A stretch of DNA of 64,000 nucleotides, from the NCBI GenBank assembly GCA_004195045.1, contig SGBC01000004.1:154631-218630 (forward strand). The letters are read 5' to 3'. Of this stretch, positions 24,684-33,818 are shown one piece after another. The first letter of the stretch is position 1. Each line of letters begins with the position of its first letter. This stretch comes from Candidatus Acididesulfobacter guangdongensis (GTDB lineage: Bacteria > SZUA-79 > Acidulodesulfobacterales > Acidulodesulfobacteraceae). The translations under genes were made by a program, and so were the position numbers. The notes beneath the pieces were generated by a model, which did no database searches, had not been told where the DNA came from, and worked only from the letters and a program-made list of their open reading frames with translations.

Positions 24684-26711
24684 ATGAAACTAATCATCGC
24701 CGAAAAACCGTCCGTAGCTAAAGCCGTGGCTTCTTTTTTAGGCTCTTCCGTCCGCGGAAACGGATATTTCGAAACTAAAGATTATACTATAACGTTCTGT
24801 TACGGTCATGTTTTGGAGCAGCTTGGTCCGAAAGAATATCTCGGCAGACCCGTCAATATAAACGACGCTCCGCTGATACCCGACAAATGGCGGTTAAAAG
24901 TAAAAGAGTCCGCTTCCGTTCAGTTTAAAATTATTAAATCGTTAATAGCAAAGGCTTCGGAAATAATAAACTTGGGAGACCCGGACAGAGAAGGGCAGCT
25001 GTTAGTAGACGAACTTATCGAATACTGCGGTTATAAAGGACCGGTCAAAAGATTATGGCTGAACGCCTTAGACGATGAATCAGTCGCTAATTCGTTTAAA
25101 AAACTTGAAGACAATTCTAAATATATTAATTTTAAGAACTGCGCTTTAGCCCGCCAGAGATTAGACTGGCTAATCGGTTTAAACGCCTCTATCGTTGCCA
25201 CCAAAAAAACCAATCAGCTGTTATCAATAGGAAGGGTTCAGACCCCCACGCTGTCTTTAATAGTGGAACGCGATTTAAAGATAGAAAACTTTAAGCCGCA
25301 GGATTTTTACGAAGTCTTCGTTGATATAGAACATGCAAAGCCTTTTACGGTTAAATGGATTAAAGGCGATATTAAAACGGACGAAGAAAACCGCATTACG
25401 GATAAGCAGGCTGCCGAGAAATTAGCCGGTCTCGTAAAAAACACTGCAGGCAAGGTTATCAACTTTGAAAGCAAGAAAGGAACTTCTAAAGCGCCTAATC
25501 CGTATAATCTTGCAAAACTAACCAAGGACGCTTCGGCTAATTTCGGCTTTTCCGCCGATACAACGCTGAAATTAGCCCAGAGTTTATACGAAAGGGCTTT
25601 TGCTACGTACCCCAGAGTTGACAGCGAGTATCTGCCTGAAGAACAGTTTGCCGGCAGTAAAAAAATACTGATGAACTTTAATTTGCCCAAAATAATAGAT
25701 TTTACCAAGAAACATCCGGCATGGAACACAAAAAAAGTTGACGCTCATCACGCTATAATCCCGACGGTTAAAAAAGCGGCGGGACTGAGTGAAGACGAAC
25801 AAAACCTATATAATTTAATAGCAAACAGATTTATTAATCTGTTTATGCCGGAACAGGAGTTTATAACTAAATTAATAGAAATGGATATTAAAAACAATAT
25901 ATTTTCGGCTAAAAAAAAGATAATAACCAATCCCGGCTGGTCAGACGAAAAATCGCAGGATGATTTGCCGAACGTAAAAATAAACGATATTTTAAATACG
26001 GCGGGTTCGAGAATGGAATCCAAACAGACCACTCCGCCTGTGAGGTTTACGGACGGAACTTTAATAGCCGCAATGGCTAATATTCATAAATACGCCGAAG
26101 ACGACAAAGACATAGAAATATTAAAAGAAATAAAAGGCATAGGAACAAGCGCCACGAGAGCCAATATAATAGAAACTCTTATAAAGCGCGGATATATAGA
26201 AAGACAGAAAAAAAACCTTATTTCCGTTGATTTGGGAAGAAAGCTGATAAGCGATTTAAAAGGCGGCGAAAATATTAAACTGCTGACTTCCGCTCATTTA
26301 ACCGCCGATATGGAAGAAGAGCTGAAATTAATAGAAAAAGGCGAAAAAACAATAGACGAAATACTGAATAAAGGCATAGCAACGACTAATGAACTAACAG
26401 CAAGCCTTAAATCTTTGCCTTTTTCCATTAAAGGCGTTCCGTATAATAATCCGAACGCGCAGGTAATCGGCAAATGCGGGTGCGGAGGAGATATAACGGA
26501 ATTTTCAAAAGGATATAAGTGCGTCAAGTGCGGAGCTATTGTATGGAAAGAATTTTCAGGAAAAAAATTATCAATTAGAACCGCCGTAAGTCTTTTGAAT
26601 AATAAAACCGTTTCGCTGAAAGGTTTTACGTCAAAAGCGGGCAAAAAATACGATGCCGTTTTGCGTTACGATTTTGATGCAAAAAAAATAGCGTTTGTTA
26701 ATAACAAATGA
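24684..26711 (+). CDS. topB: DNA topoisomerase III
   Basis: Type IA topoisomerase that passes single strands and resolves recombination or replication intermediates. The toprim domain has E7 (IIAEKPS) and DPDREG (99-104); the catalytic Tyr is Y309 in ATYPRVDSEYL. GIGTSATRANIIETLI is the conserved domain-IV motif. A C-terminal four-Cys zinc motif (CGCGG...CVKCG) and a short tail end the protein. 675 residues, typical of TopB rather than TopA. The coding sequence looks noticeably less A/T-biased than its neighbours. Confidence 0.96.
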   Translation: MKLIIAEKPSVAKAVASFLGSSVRGNGYFETKDYTITFCYGHVLEQLGPKEYLGRPVNINDAPLIPDKWRLKVKESASVQFKIIKSLIAKASEIINLGDPDREGQLLVDELIEYCGYKGPVKRLWLNALDDESVANSFKKLEDNSKYINFKNCALARQRLDWLIGLNASIVATKKTNQLLSIGRVQTPTLSLIVERDLKIENFKPQDFYEVFVDIEHAKPFTVKWIKGDIKTDEENRITDKQAAEKLAGLVKNTAGKVINFESKKGTSKAPNPYNLAKLTKDASANFGFSADTTLKLAQSLYERAFATYPRVDSEYLPEEQFAGSKKILMNFNLPKIIDFTKKHPAWNTKKVDAHHAIIPTVKKAAGLSEDEQNLYNLIANRFINLFMPEQEFITKLIEMDIKNNIFSAKKKIITNPGWSDEKSQDDLPNVKINDILNTAGSRMESKQTTPPVRFTDGTLIAAMANIHKYAEDDKDIEILKEIKGIGTSATRANIIETLIKRGYIERQKKNLISVDLGRKLISDLKGGENIKLLTSAHLTADMEEELKLIEKGEKTIDEILNKGIATTNELTASLKSLPFSIKGVPYNNPNAQVIGKCGCGGDITEFSKGYKCVKCGAIVWKEFSGKKLSIRTAVSLLNNKTVSLKGFTSKAGKKYDAVLRYDFDAKKIAFVNNK

Positions 26712-26844
26712 CTAATGTAAACTTATTAGAGATTACGGACCAAGCAGGAGTGGGATTTGTTTATTAATAGCAAATGACCAATATAAACAAGAGGCGATAA
26801 AATATGCCGGAGATACAAATCTTCATAATTAATAATTTTTTTTG

Positions 26845-26853
26845 TGCTATAAT
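26845..26853 (+). promoter_or_regulatory. extended -10 TGCTATAAT
   Basis: TGN-TATAAT about 160 bases before the lipoprotein gene at 27012; the leader between is the simple-sequence tract at 26919-26970. Confidence 0.45.
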
Positions 26854-26918
26854 ATAAAAGTAAAACTAACGTATATAAAATTCACTATATAAAACTAAAT
26901 ATTAAATAATATTGAAAA

Positions 26919-26970
26919 TGTAAATGTAAATATAAATATAAATATAAATGTAAATATAAATATAAATATA
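26919..26970. repeat. (TAAATA)n microsatellite
   Basis: Alternating AATGTAA and AATATAA units in the leader of the 27012 gene. Slippage could change leader length. Confidence 0.6.
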
Positions 26971-27011
26971 TTAATATTAATTAATACAAAAAATAAATCG
27001 GAGCCAAAATC

Positions 27012-27740
27012 ATGAAACTTTTAAATAAAGCAGTTTCTGCAGCAAAAAATGCTGCAAGAGCTTTTAATAGGTTGTTCTATAGGTTTTTAGTTAAAACTCC
27101 GGCATTAAATTCGGGCGTATATATGCTTAAATATAAAAAACATATTATTTTTCTTACCATTTTTATGTTATTTGCGTTTAACCTTAGCGGCTGTGCAACA
27201 TATCGGACACCTTCAGCCTATTCGGCCGGTTTTATAAGCGTATCAACCCCAAGTTTTGCTTTTTCTTTCGGACAGGGGGTTAATGCGTATTATTATCCGC
27301 CTTTTCAAACTTATATTTACGGATATAACGGGTACTATTACAGATGGTTTAATAATAGCTGGGTTTATGCAAGCGCTTATTCGGGTCCGTGGTTTCAACT
27401 GCCCCCGACCTCTGTTTTGCCGCCTCCGCTGCTTTATGGTCCGCCTCCGCCTATAGTCACTTATAGACCTTATTTTATGTGGTGGAGAAGAAATATTGGA
27501 CCGTGGTACAGAGTATATCATCCGGGGTGGTGGGTTAGACACCGCGCATATTTGAGACATTATGACTTGTGGCGTTCTCATGCAGCGAGGTTTTATGCAA
27601 ACCATCCGTTTAACAGATGGAAGATGAGAAGAATCTTTAATATAAAACGCAGAGAAAGAGAAAAATATTTCCGAAGAAGAATGAAAGCATACAAACGCAA
27701 TCAAAATAACAGGCGCAGATTTTATAGACATAGACATTAG
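27012..27740 (+). CDS. Tyr/Trp/Pro-rich lipoprotein of unknown function
   Basis: A hydrophobic segment (about 44-58) ends in the lipobox FNLSGC (55-60), so the product is likely a lipoprotein. The mature part is rich in aromatic and proline residues (GYNGYYYRWFNNSWVY about 104-119, then PPPLLYGPPPPI) and ends in a strongly basic tail (RRREKYFRRRMKAYK type). GGAGCC supports the start at 27012, giving a long pre-signal region; Met38 (27123) would give a normal signal peptide. No family named. The Y/W repeat resembles YXWF-type envelope proteins and the secreted protein at 2100-2690. Confidence 0.62.
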   Translation: MKLLNKAVSAAKNAARAFNRLFYRFLVKTPALNSGVYMLKYKKHIIFLTIFMLFAFNLSGCATYRTPSAYSAGFISVSTPSFAFSFGQGVNAYYYPPFQTYIYGYNGYYYRWFNNSWVYASAYSGPWFQLPPTSVLPPPLLYGPPPPIVTYRPYFMWWRRNIGPWYRVYHPGWWVRHRAYLRHYDLWRSHAARFYANHPFNRWKMRRIFNIKRREREKYFRRRMKAYKRNQNNRRRFYRHRH

Positions 27741-27780
27741 AAAAAAACTATATATATTATATATATAATTATACTATGGC

Positions 27781-27829
27781 AGCGTATCGGCAAAGAAATG
27801 GCAAAACTGCAGTCTGATGCTGATACGCT
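27781..27829. terminator. hairpin after the lipoprotein gene
   Basis: AGCGTATCGGCA (27781-27792) pairs with TGCTGATACGCT (27818-27829), 12 pairs with one G-U and a 25-nt loop. No U-run follows, so it may end transcription only weakly or protect the 3' end. Confidence 0.5.
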
Positions 27830-27884
27830 ACACTTGTTTGTTGATATAATTTTTTAAGTTAACATAAATCAAAAAAGAATAAAA

Positions 27885-28559
27885 ATGTCTGGTATTCTTA
27901 TTTTCGATACGGAAACTACCGATGCTTCAGAACCTGTTCTGATAGAAGCCGCAGGTATTTACGTAGAAGGCAGTCCATTTGATAAACAGCATAATGTATT
28001 CACTCAAAGATATAATCCTGAAAAGCCTATAAGTTTTGGAGCTATGGCTACGCATCATATATTAGATGAAGAGCTTGTCGGCTGCCCTAAATCTTCCGAG
28101 TTTAAATTAAACGCTAACGTTAAGTATTTAATAGGACACAATATAGATTTCGACTGGTCTGTTATAGGCAAACCGCCTGTAAAGAGAATAGATACGCTTG
28201 CTATGGCAAGAGCCGTTTATCCTGAGTTAGATTCTCACGGTCTTATAGCTTTGAGCTATGCTCTATGCGATGCAAATAAAAGAAAACAGTTAAGAGAAGT
28301 ATTAAAAAACGCTCATAGTGCTCTAACAGATGCCAAATTATGTTTAAGCGTTTTGAGAAATATTTTGCAAAAAATGGATTTGCATAAATGGTCTGATATT
28401 TATGCTTTTTCGGAAGAATCAAGAATACCTAAGATAATGCCGTTTGGAAAGCATAAAGGCATTGCCGTAAAAGCTCTCCCTGATGATTATAAAATATGGT
28501 TAAGAAAACAGCCGAATATTGACGAATATTTATTGAAGGCGCTAAATGCTGCTGAATAA
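27885..28559 (+). CDS. exoX: exodeoxyribonuclease X-like 3'-5' exonuclease
   Basis: DnaQ-type DEDD nuclease: FDTETTD (7-13) with D and E, GHNIDFDW (about 86-93) with the second Asp, and HSALTDAKL (about 144-152) with His and final Asp, so catalytically complete. The C-terminal PKIMPFGKHKGIAVKALPDDY, then IWLRKQPNIDEYLLKAL, is the DUF3820 tail found in E. coli ExoX. It degrades DNA ends in repair. 224 residues, family length. It is followed directly by A/T simple repeats. Confidence 0.9.
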   Translation: MSGILIFDTETTDASEPVLIEAAGIYVEGSPFDKQHNVFTQRYNPEKPISFGAMATHHILDEELVGCPKSSEFKLNANVKYLIGHNIDFDWSVIGKPPVKRIDTLAMARAVYPELDSHGLIALSYALCDANKRKQLREVLKNAHSALTDAKLCLSVLRNILQKMDLHKWSDIYAFSEESRIPKIMPFGKHKGIAVKALPDDYKIWLRKQPNIDEYLLKALNAAE

Positions 28560-28707
28560 AAATAAATAAATGAAATGATTAAATAAAAATTAAATAAAGC
28601 TAAATAAAATAAAATAAAATTAAGTAAAATCAAACAAAACAAAATAAAACTAAGTAAAATTAAATTAAATAAAATCAAATAAAATAAAGTTAAAATAAAA
28701 CTAAATG
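28560..28707. repeat. (TAAAA)n-type degenerate microsatellite
   Basis: About 150 bases of AAATAAAAT, AAGTAAAAT and AAACAAAAT units with almost no complexity, between exoX and dut. Confidence 0.7.
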
Positions 28708-28746
28708 CAATAACTAAATTTTAACGGCTGCAAAATAATTATTATT

Positions 28747-29193
28747 ATGATTATGGACTTATTTGAAGACTTTTATTTAAACATTGAACTTTTTCATCCC
28801 GAAGCCGTTATGCCAGTCCGCAGTATTAACGGAGACGCCGGATTAGATTTATGCGTTTGCGAAAAGACCGTCTTAAGACCTAATGTTTTAATTAAAGCGC
28901 ATATAGGCATTAAAATAGAGTTTCCCATAGGCTACGCCGCTATTATAAAAGAAAAATCAGGATTGGCTTTAAAAGGCATTGAAATTAAAGCCGGTGTGAT
29001 AGACCACGAGTATAGGGGGGAAGTGATCGTGTTAGCTAAAAATAAATCAATGGCGCCTATAATATTAGAAACAGGAAATAAGATAGCTCAGATGTTAATA
29101 ATGCCGGTCTGGACAGGTAAGCCCTTGCAGGTAGGAAAAGTAAATAAAAATACCGTAAGAAAAGATAAAGGCTTCGGTTCGACCGGGGAATAG
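28747..29193 (+). CDS. dut: dUTP diphosphatase
   Basis: Trimeric enzyme hydrolysing dUTP to dUMP. Five motifs in order: INGDAGLDL (24-32), EKSGLALKGI (about 75-84), GVIDHEYRGEV (about 89-99), GNKIAQMLI (about 118-126) and GFGSTGE (142-148). The usual Arg of motif 2 is Lys, and motif 3 has His where Ser/Ala is common; both are tolerated substitutions. 148 residues is normal. Lies between exoX and menG without obvious operon linkage. Confidence 0.94.
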   Translation: MIMDLFEDFYLNIELFHPEAVMPVRSINGDAGLDLCVCEKTVLRPNVLIKAHIGIKIEFPIGYAAIIKEKSGLALKGIEIKAGVIDHEYRGEVIVLAKNKSMAPIILETGNKIAQMLIMPVWTGKPLQVGKVNKNTVRKDKGFGSTGE

Positions 29194-29363
29194 AAAGATA
29201 AAATTAAGCTTAACATATTAAATTGAATTAAATTAAATAACGAAACTAAACTAGTCCGTATTTTTTTTAAAGTATAACTGGTAAAAATTTCAAAAATACG
29301 ATATATATAATAAAGACGGAAGCAATTTAATAAAAAATTATATTTACAGATTGGTGCAATATA

Positions 29364-30077
29364 GTGAGCAAAAAGATAAATGAGATGTTTTCTAGGATAT
29401 ATAAAAAATATGATTTTATGGACCATATTTTAAGCTGTAATGTGGATATTTTCTGGAGAAAAAAAGCAGTAAACGAAACCCTAAAAGGTTTAAAAAGTCA
29501 TAACAGCTATAAATTGCTTGATGTCGCATCGGGAACAGGAGACCTTGCAATTGAAATAAAACGTGCTGCCGTCAAAAAAAAGCAGGGTGAAGATATAGAT
29601 ATAGACATATATGCTATAGATTCAAACAGCGATATGCTTAATGTAGCCGTTAATAAAGCAAAAAAGATGAATTTGCCCATACATTTCAAAGTCGGCGATG
29701 CCCTGGCAATTGATTTTCCTTCCGACAACTTTGATTTACTTACAAGCTCATTTGCATTAAGAGATTTTGACGATTTAGAGAAATTCATTCAAGAGGCAAA
29801 TAGAGTATTAAAAAAAAACGCGAAGATTGTGCTTATGGATATGTCTGATCCAAAAGGCAAATTTTCTAATCTGTTTTTTAATCTATATGCAAAAATTATG
29901 ATTTTAGAAGATTCTTTAGTAGATAAAGATGCTTATTCATTTTTGATTAACAGCATACGTTCATTTGATGAGCAAAGATTAATAAATATTATGAAAAACA
30001 AAGGTTTTAAGAATATAAAGGTTGCCAAACTTTGTCCGTATGTAACTTTTTTATTGACGGCTGAAAAAGATAAATGA
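29364..30077 (+). CDS. menG: demethylmenaquinone / ubiquinone methyltransferase
   Basis: SAM-dependent C-methyltransferase of the UbiE/MenG family, last step of menaquinone synthesis. The opening VNEMF..IYKKYDFMDHILSCNVD equivalent is present (INEMFSRIYKKYDFMDHILS, 5-24); SAM motif LLDVASGTGDLAIEI (about 51-65), DALAID and TSSFALRDFDD are intact. Begins with GTG at 29364. In an anaerobe with an NrfD-type respiratory complex nearby, menaquinone is the likelier product. 237 residues, normal. Confidence 0.92.
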   Translation: MSKKINEMFSRIYKKYDFMDHILSCNVDIFWRKKAVNETLKGLKSHNSYKLLDVASGTGDLAIEIKRAAVKKKQGEDIDIDIYAIDSNSDMLNVAVNKAKKMNLPIHFKVGDALAIDFPSDNFDLLTSSFALRDFDDLEKFIQEANRVLKKNAKIVLMDMSDPKGKFSNLFFNLYAKIMILEDSLVDKDAYSFLINSIRSFDEQRLINIMKNKGFKNIKVAKLCPYVTFLLTAEKDK

Positions 30078-30159
30078 GTGTTTTGAAGAAAGAAAGGAAA
30101 AATTTGAACGAATGAAAAAATAATATATAATTTTTAAATCAACATTTTTAATAAACTAA

Positions 30160-30232
30160 ACAAATAAATATAACTTCAATAAATATAAATAAATAAACAA
30201 ACAAACTAACTAACTAAATAAATAAACAGGAG
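30160..30232. repeat. AAAT/CAAA/CTAA simple-sequence run
   Basis: Four-base units (AAAT, CAAA, CTAA) fill the leader of the small gene at 30241, ending at its Shine-Dalgarno ACAGGAGAC. Confidence 0.6.
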
Positions 30233-30240
30233 ACTATTGT

Positions 30241-30417
30241 ATGAAAAATATTGAAATGAACGTTGCCGGCGATGTTTTAACAATTAAGGTTGATCTTTCC
30301 AAGACATTCGGCAAGTCCAGCAGCGGCAAATCAACTATTATCGCTTCTACGGAAGGCAATGTATCAGTGCCGGGCAAGGAGGAAGTAAAAATCGGATTAA
30401 ACGTTTATACTAAGTAA
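30241..30417 (+). CDS. conserved 58-residue protein of unknown function
   Basis: Short but convincing: CAGGAGACTATTGT precedes the ATG, and the sequence MKNIEMNVAGDVLTIKVDLS...GKSSSGKSTIIASTEGNVSV...GLNVYTK has the pattern of a widespread small protein (beta-rich, with a central SSGK-S/T stretch) that is annotated as hypothetical in many proteobacteria. No signal peptide or membrane segment. The GKSSSGKST stretch resembles a phosphate loop but is too short to be an NTPase. Frame use and codon choice match its neighbours. Confidence 0.75.
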   Translation: MKNIEMNVAGDVLTIKVDLSKTFGKSSSGKSTIIASTEGNVSVPGKEEVKIGLNVYTK

Positions 30418-30684
30418 AGTTAATAATAACAATAATTAATTAATTTGAGGAAAAGGTAATATAAACCGTTCTTAAAAATGATGTTTGTCTGTTGAAATAA
30501 TAAGGAACCATAAAATAATTTTATGTTTCTTTATAAATAAATTAATTTTAATTTAACACAATAAACTGATTTTAAAGACCGGTTTTATTTAATTTGCAAA
30601 TTTATTTATTGTTCTATTATCCGTTTACTTTATGTATACCGTATTTTTGCATCGCATAAAGCCTTATAGACTATGCTCGTTTTT

Positions 30685-30724
30685 GTCTAGAATCCCTAGT
30701 TTTTAGACATGGGGAGTATGTCAA
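30685..30724 (+). mobile_element. orphan IS200/IS605-like right end
   Basis: TAGAATCCCTAG, a short loop, ATGGGGAGTATGTCAA resembles the hairpin and TCAA terminus of IS605-family right ends, which is also the 3' end of TnpB guide RNAs. GTCTA (30685-30689) pairs with TAGAC (30704-30708). No tnpA or tnpB is nearby. Confidence 0.4.
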
Positions 30725-30894
30725 TCACTCCGTAACTGTGGATTAAGAAAGTTTATATACTAAAATTTCATCCTTCTTTTTTATTTTCAACCCGACACTT
30801 CACCGCTTTTTTATTGCAAATGGAACTTATTCAAGTTATTAATTTATTTTAAAAATAGATTTAAGCGATTTCTCCCCGTCGTTCTTTCCTGAAA

Positions 30895-31020
30895 TGTAAG
30901 ATAATAATTCGCAAACTTATAGTTTAAAGCTTACATATACGTAGTTATATTTTACATATTAAATATTATTTGTTTACAAAATGTATATATTCCACTTCTT
31001 TTCATAACAATATTTATAGA
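30895..31020 (+). promoter_or_regulatory. shared promoter module, copy 1 (porin)
   Basis: Palindrome TACAAAATGTA (30975-30985) followed by TATATTCCACTTCTTTT and TATAGA (31015-31020) 40 bases from the palindrome start. TGTAAG at 30895 and CTTACA at 30930 are further half-sites. Same layout at 33104-33212 and 37277-37348. Confidence 0.65.
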
Positions 31021-31308
31021 GTAAGCTCTAATTATTATAGAATGGTCATAAAATATAAAAAAATATTGGTTTAATATTTTTTTAGCAATATTAACCTTTA
31101 TTCTATAATTTAAAACTTTTAATATTAATAATTCATAAAATATACGGGTTAAAATATTACAATAAATATTAAAAAATATATTGCATATAGAGATAATATA
31201 CATACATTTGCTGCATGGATTGTTTTTTATATTATAGCTTAACCACACTAACTTAATTCACTATTCATTAATTTAATTTGGAAAAAAACAGCAAAGAGGA
31301 GAGAGGGT

Positions 31309-32904
31309 ATGAACACATTTAACAGGACAGAAAAGCGAAGGTTGAATCAGCCGAGCTTGAACCAAAAATACGTATTTTTTATTTTGGTTTTTGGATTTAT
31401 TGCAGTTTTAAGTTTTGCGGTATTGCAGATAAAAACGTCTTATGCGTCGGGACAATCCGTATTAACGGGAGGAAACGTTAATCTTTACGAAAACCCGGCA
31501 ACCGGCGAAGTATTTTTAAAATCGGGCGCGGGAAGAGTAAAGATAGGAAAAAAAATGACGGATAAACTCTTTAAAACGAAAAGCGCCGAGTCTTCAGACA
31601 TACCGTCCATGCCGTCATGGCTGAAAAATATTCAGCTTCACGCCCTTATCTATATGGGATACGGGTATTTTACCAATACGGGCTTCAGCGGTCAGATGCA
31701 GCTTGAAGAAGAACCGCCTGCAACCGGTAATAACGGATATAACGCTTTTAACGTCAACAGGGGATATTTAATATTTATTTACCAGCCGAATAAAAACTGG
31801 TTTTTAAAGATTACGCCTAATATAGTTAAAACGTCAAATTCCGGAATAACGGGAGGAAGCGAGTTTTACCGTCTTAAATATGCATTTGTTCAGTTCAACC
31901 ATGTTTATAATGCAAACGGGCTTACGACAAATATAAAAGTAGGTCAGTTTCCGACTCCTATGGTAGCATGGGAAGACGGACTTTTAGGATACCACTTTGT
32001 TGAAAGAACCCCATGGGGATTTTTAGGTGTAACATCTACTCAGGCAGGTTTAGGCGTATCCGGCAAATTCAGAAATGACGGTAAGATATATTTGGCGTAT
32101 AACGCCGGTATTTTTAACAATGCGGCTTTTCATAATTCCGAAGAAGCAGACCAGAAGAGTCCTCAGGTAAGGTTAAGCTACTACCCGTTCGGCGCATCTT
32201 CAAATTTAAACGGTTTAGGCGTAAGCGGGTACTATTCATGGGGAATGAACGACAGCAGTTTTGAGCCGTCCGTGTCTGATGCAAGTTCTTCAAATCTTCC
32301 GGTTACAAGGTCGTCTTTGATTCTTAATTATAAAACGGACAGATACAATATTGTTCTTCAATATGATTATGCAAGAAATTTAACATATCCGTTAGGCGGA
32401 GGACCCACCAGTTTCGGAAACAGCGAAGATGCCGGAAGCGCATGCTCTCCCATAGGCGAATATTCCACTTCAGAACCAAATACAACTTGTAATCCTAACG
32501 GCTCTTTGCCGTTCAATGTCGGTTTGCCGTCAAGCGTGACAGGCGCGATTTCAAATAATAGCGAGCACGGAGTAGACGCTTTCGGATATTATAATATAAC
32601 AAATAAAATAGGCGTATTCGGACTTATTCAGGACTGGTTTATGCAGCCTAATGCCGGAACTCCCGTTGCAAGCAGCGGTACAAGTAATTTATACGAAAGT
32701 CCTTATAATTTTCAGAGACTCGTAATAGGCGTCGGGTATAAACTAAACAATAATATTCAGCTTGCATTAGACGACCAGAATTTCAGATTCTTAAACGACA
32801 GCGCCTATAGAAACGCTCCTGAAACATCGCCTGCGTATATTAACTATGGACAGTGGATGGGAGATACTAACGCAATATTCTTAAATGCGAGGATAGCGTT
32901 TTAG
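31309..32904 (+). CDS. outer-membrane porin (phosphate-selective / OprP-like fold)
   Basis: Signal segment at about 22-46, ending TSYASG. The mature protein is rich in Gly, Asn and aromatic alternation typical of beta barrels, with GYLIFIYQPNKNWFLKITPN, VKVGQFPTP-like NIKVGQFPTPMVAWE and the closing AIFLNARIAF whose terminal Phe is the BAM signal. LQLHALIYMGYGYF-like strands start near residue 105. 531 residues suits a 16-18 strand barrel. It starts the respiratory locus, behind GAGGAGAGAGGGT, and likely admits the anionic substrate or electron acceptor. Specificity not deducible. Confidence 0.82.
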   Translation: MNTFNRTEKRRLNQPSLNQKYVFFILVFGFIAVLSFAVLQIKTSYASGQSVLTGGNVNLYENPATGEVFLKSGAGRVKIGKKMTDKLFKTKSAESSDIPSMPSWLKNIQLHALIYMGYGYFTNTGFSGQMQLEEEPPATGNNGYNAFNVNRGYLIFIYQPNKNWFLKITPNIVKTSNSGITGGSEFYRLKYAFVQFNHVYNANGLTTNIKVGQFPTPMVAWEDGLLGYHFVERTPWGFLGVTSTQAGLGVSGKFRNDGKIYLAYNAGIFNNAAFHNSEEADQKSPQVRLSYYPFGASSNLNGLGVSGYYSWGMNDSSFEPSVSDASSSNLPVTRSSLILNYKTDRYNIVLQYDYARNLTYPLGGGPTSFGNSEDAGSACSPIGEYSTSEPNTTCNPNGSLPFNVGLPSSVTGAISNNSEHGVDAFGYYNITNKIGVFGLIQDWFMQPNAGTPVASSGTSNLYESPYNFQRLVIGVGYKLNNNIQLALDDQNFRFLNDSAYRNAPETSPAYINYGQWMGDTNAIFLNARIAF

Positions 32905-33032
32905 AAATCAGGGCTTTATATTAATAAAAAATAATAATAGCGGTAATAAAACTTTTACAAATGAATTAATAAAAATTACAAATTATAAATTATAGATAGG
33001 CAGAGGTTTTTCTTTATCTCCGGCAAGGAACG

Positions 33033-33090
33033 CAAATATACGTTTCAGTTAATGTGAAGATTAATTGAAGCGTATATTTGTTATTTTTTT
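33033..33090 (+). terminator. Rho-independent terminator after the porin
   Basis: The 20-base arm at 33033-33052 pairs completely (two G-U) with 33061-33080 around an 8-nt loop, followed by TTATTTTTTT. It separates the porin from the first cytochrome gene. Confidence 0.8.
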
Positions 33091-33103
33091 ATCTTTTTCT
33101 AAA

Positions 33104-33212
33104 TGTAAGCTAATTACTTACAAACTAATATTTATATCCTACATATTAAATCTAATTTGTCTACAAAATGTATATATTCTACCTCTTTTTATATGACAAT
33201 AACTATTATAAG
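33104..33212 (+). promoter_or_regulatory. shared promoter module, copy 2 (cytochrome)
   Basis: TGTAAG-N7-CTTACA palindrome (33104-33122), TACATATT (33140-33147), TACAAAATGTA (33162-33172), then TATATTCTACCTCTTTTT and -10 TATTAT/TATAAG (33204-33212). Most complete of the three copies. Confidence 0.65.
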
Positions 33213-33303
33213 CTTTAATTAAAGGGGAAATGTAATACAAAAGGAAATATTAAATCTAAATTTATTATGATGTTAATTTAAAAATTTAAAAAGGGGAATT
33301 AAA

Positions 33304-33669
33304 ATGAAGAACATTAGAAATGGAATTATTCTCAGTGTTATTCTGTCTGTTTTTTATTTATTTTTCATTGCCGGCAGTTCTGCTTTTGCGCTATCTGGCA
33401 AGGCGGTATTTAAATCAGCAGGGTGTATAAGCTGCCATACAATTAACGGCGCAGGAGGCAAGATTGGACCAAATTTGAGTAAAATCGGCTCTAAACGGAA
33501 TATTGCATGGTTAAGAAGTTTTATTTATAATCCGTCTAAGTATTTTGCCCCCGGCAGTTCAGTTAGTTTAAACGGAAAAACCTACACAGTAATAATGCCT
33601 CCTTTTAGCAGAACCTTATCTAAAGCTAAATTAGATGTTCTAACGACATATTTAGAATCATTAAAATGA
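33304..33669 (+). CDS. monohaem c-type cytochrome, type 1
   Basis: Periplasmic class I cytochrome c. Signal peptide at about 1-30, then CISCH (41-45) covalently binds haem; Met98 in VIMPPF is the likely sixth ligand. The domain signature (CxxCHTINGxGGKIGPNLSxIG, ending YLESLK) is shared with the next cytochromes, so they arose by duplication. 121 residues. Behind its own copy of the shared promoter and a GGGGAATTAAA site. Probably shuttles electrons to or from the molybdoenzyme downstream. Confidence 0.92.
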   Translation: MKNIRNGIILSVILSVFYLFFIAGSSAFALSGKAVFKSAGCISCHTINGAGGKIGPNLSKIGSKRNIAWLRSFIYNPSKYFAPGSSVSLNGKTYTVIMPPFSRTLSKAKLDVLTTYLESLK

Positions 33670-33818
33670 TTTACTTTTTATGACGGTAGGTTTTTTTGAT
33701 AGCAAAATATAATTGCGTAATATGTTTTCATATTAAGCTGATGATTTAAAACTAATGATTTAAAACAAAATAATAGTTTAATTAAAAATATTTTTAAATT
33801 TAAATGAGGGGGTATAAG

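Larger units (their letters stand above)
30418..31308. other. long non-coding leader of the porin gene
   Basis: About 890 bases without a gene. Three things stand out: an IS605-like end at 30685-30724, TGTAAG/CTTACA half-sites at 30895-30960, and the shared palindrome and -10 at 30975-31020. A 98-codon frame on the minus strand across 30952-31248 overlaps the conserved promoter and is not believed. Confidence 0.6.

Noticed and set aside
25307-25729. 140-codon minus-strand frame and its neighbours up to 26644
   Set aside because: All are shadows within topB, whose catalytic motifs are complete.
26919-26970. Regular AATATAA units, considered as CRISPR-like
   Set aside because: No spacers of distinct sequence; plain microsatellite. 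No CRISPR array or cas gene found anywhere in the window.
27243-27737. 164-codon minus-strand frame
   Set aside because: Complete shadow of the Tyr/Trp-rich lipoprotein gene; no ribosome site.
28487-28678. 63-codon minus-strand frame rich in Leu/Ile/Phe
   Set aside because: Produced by the (TAAAA)n simple repeat.
30952-31248. 98-codon minus-strand frame
   Set aside because: Covers the conserved promoter block; no family pattern and no ribosome site.
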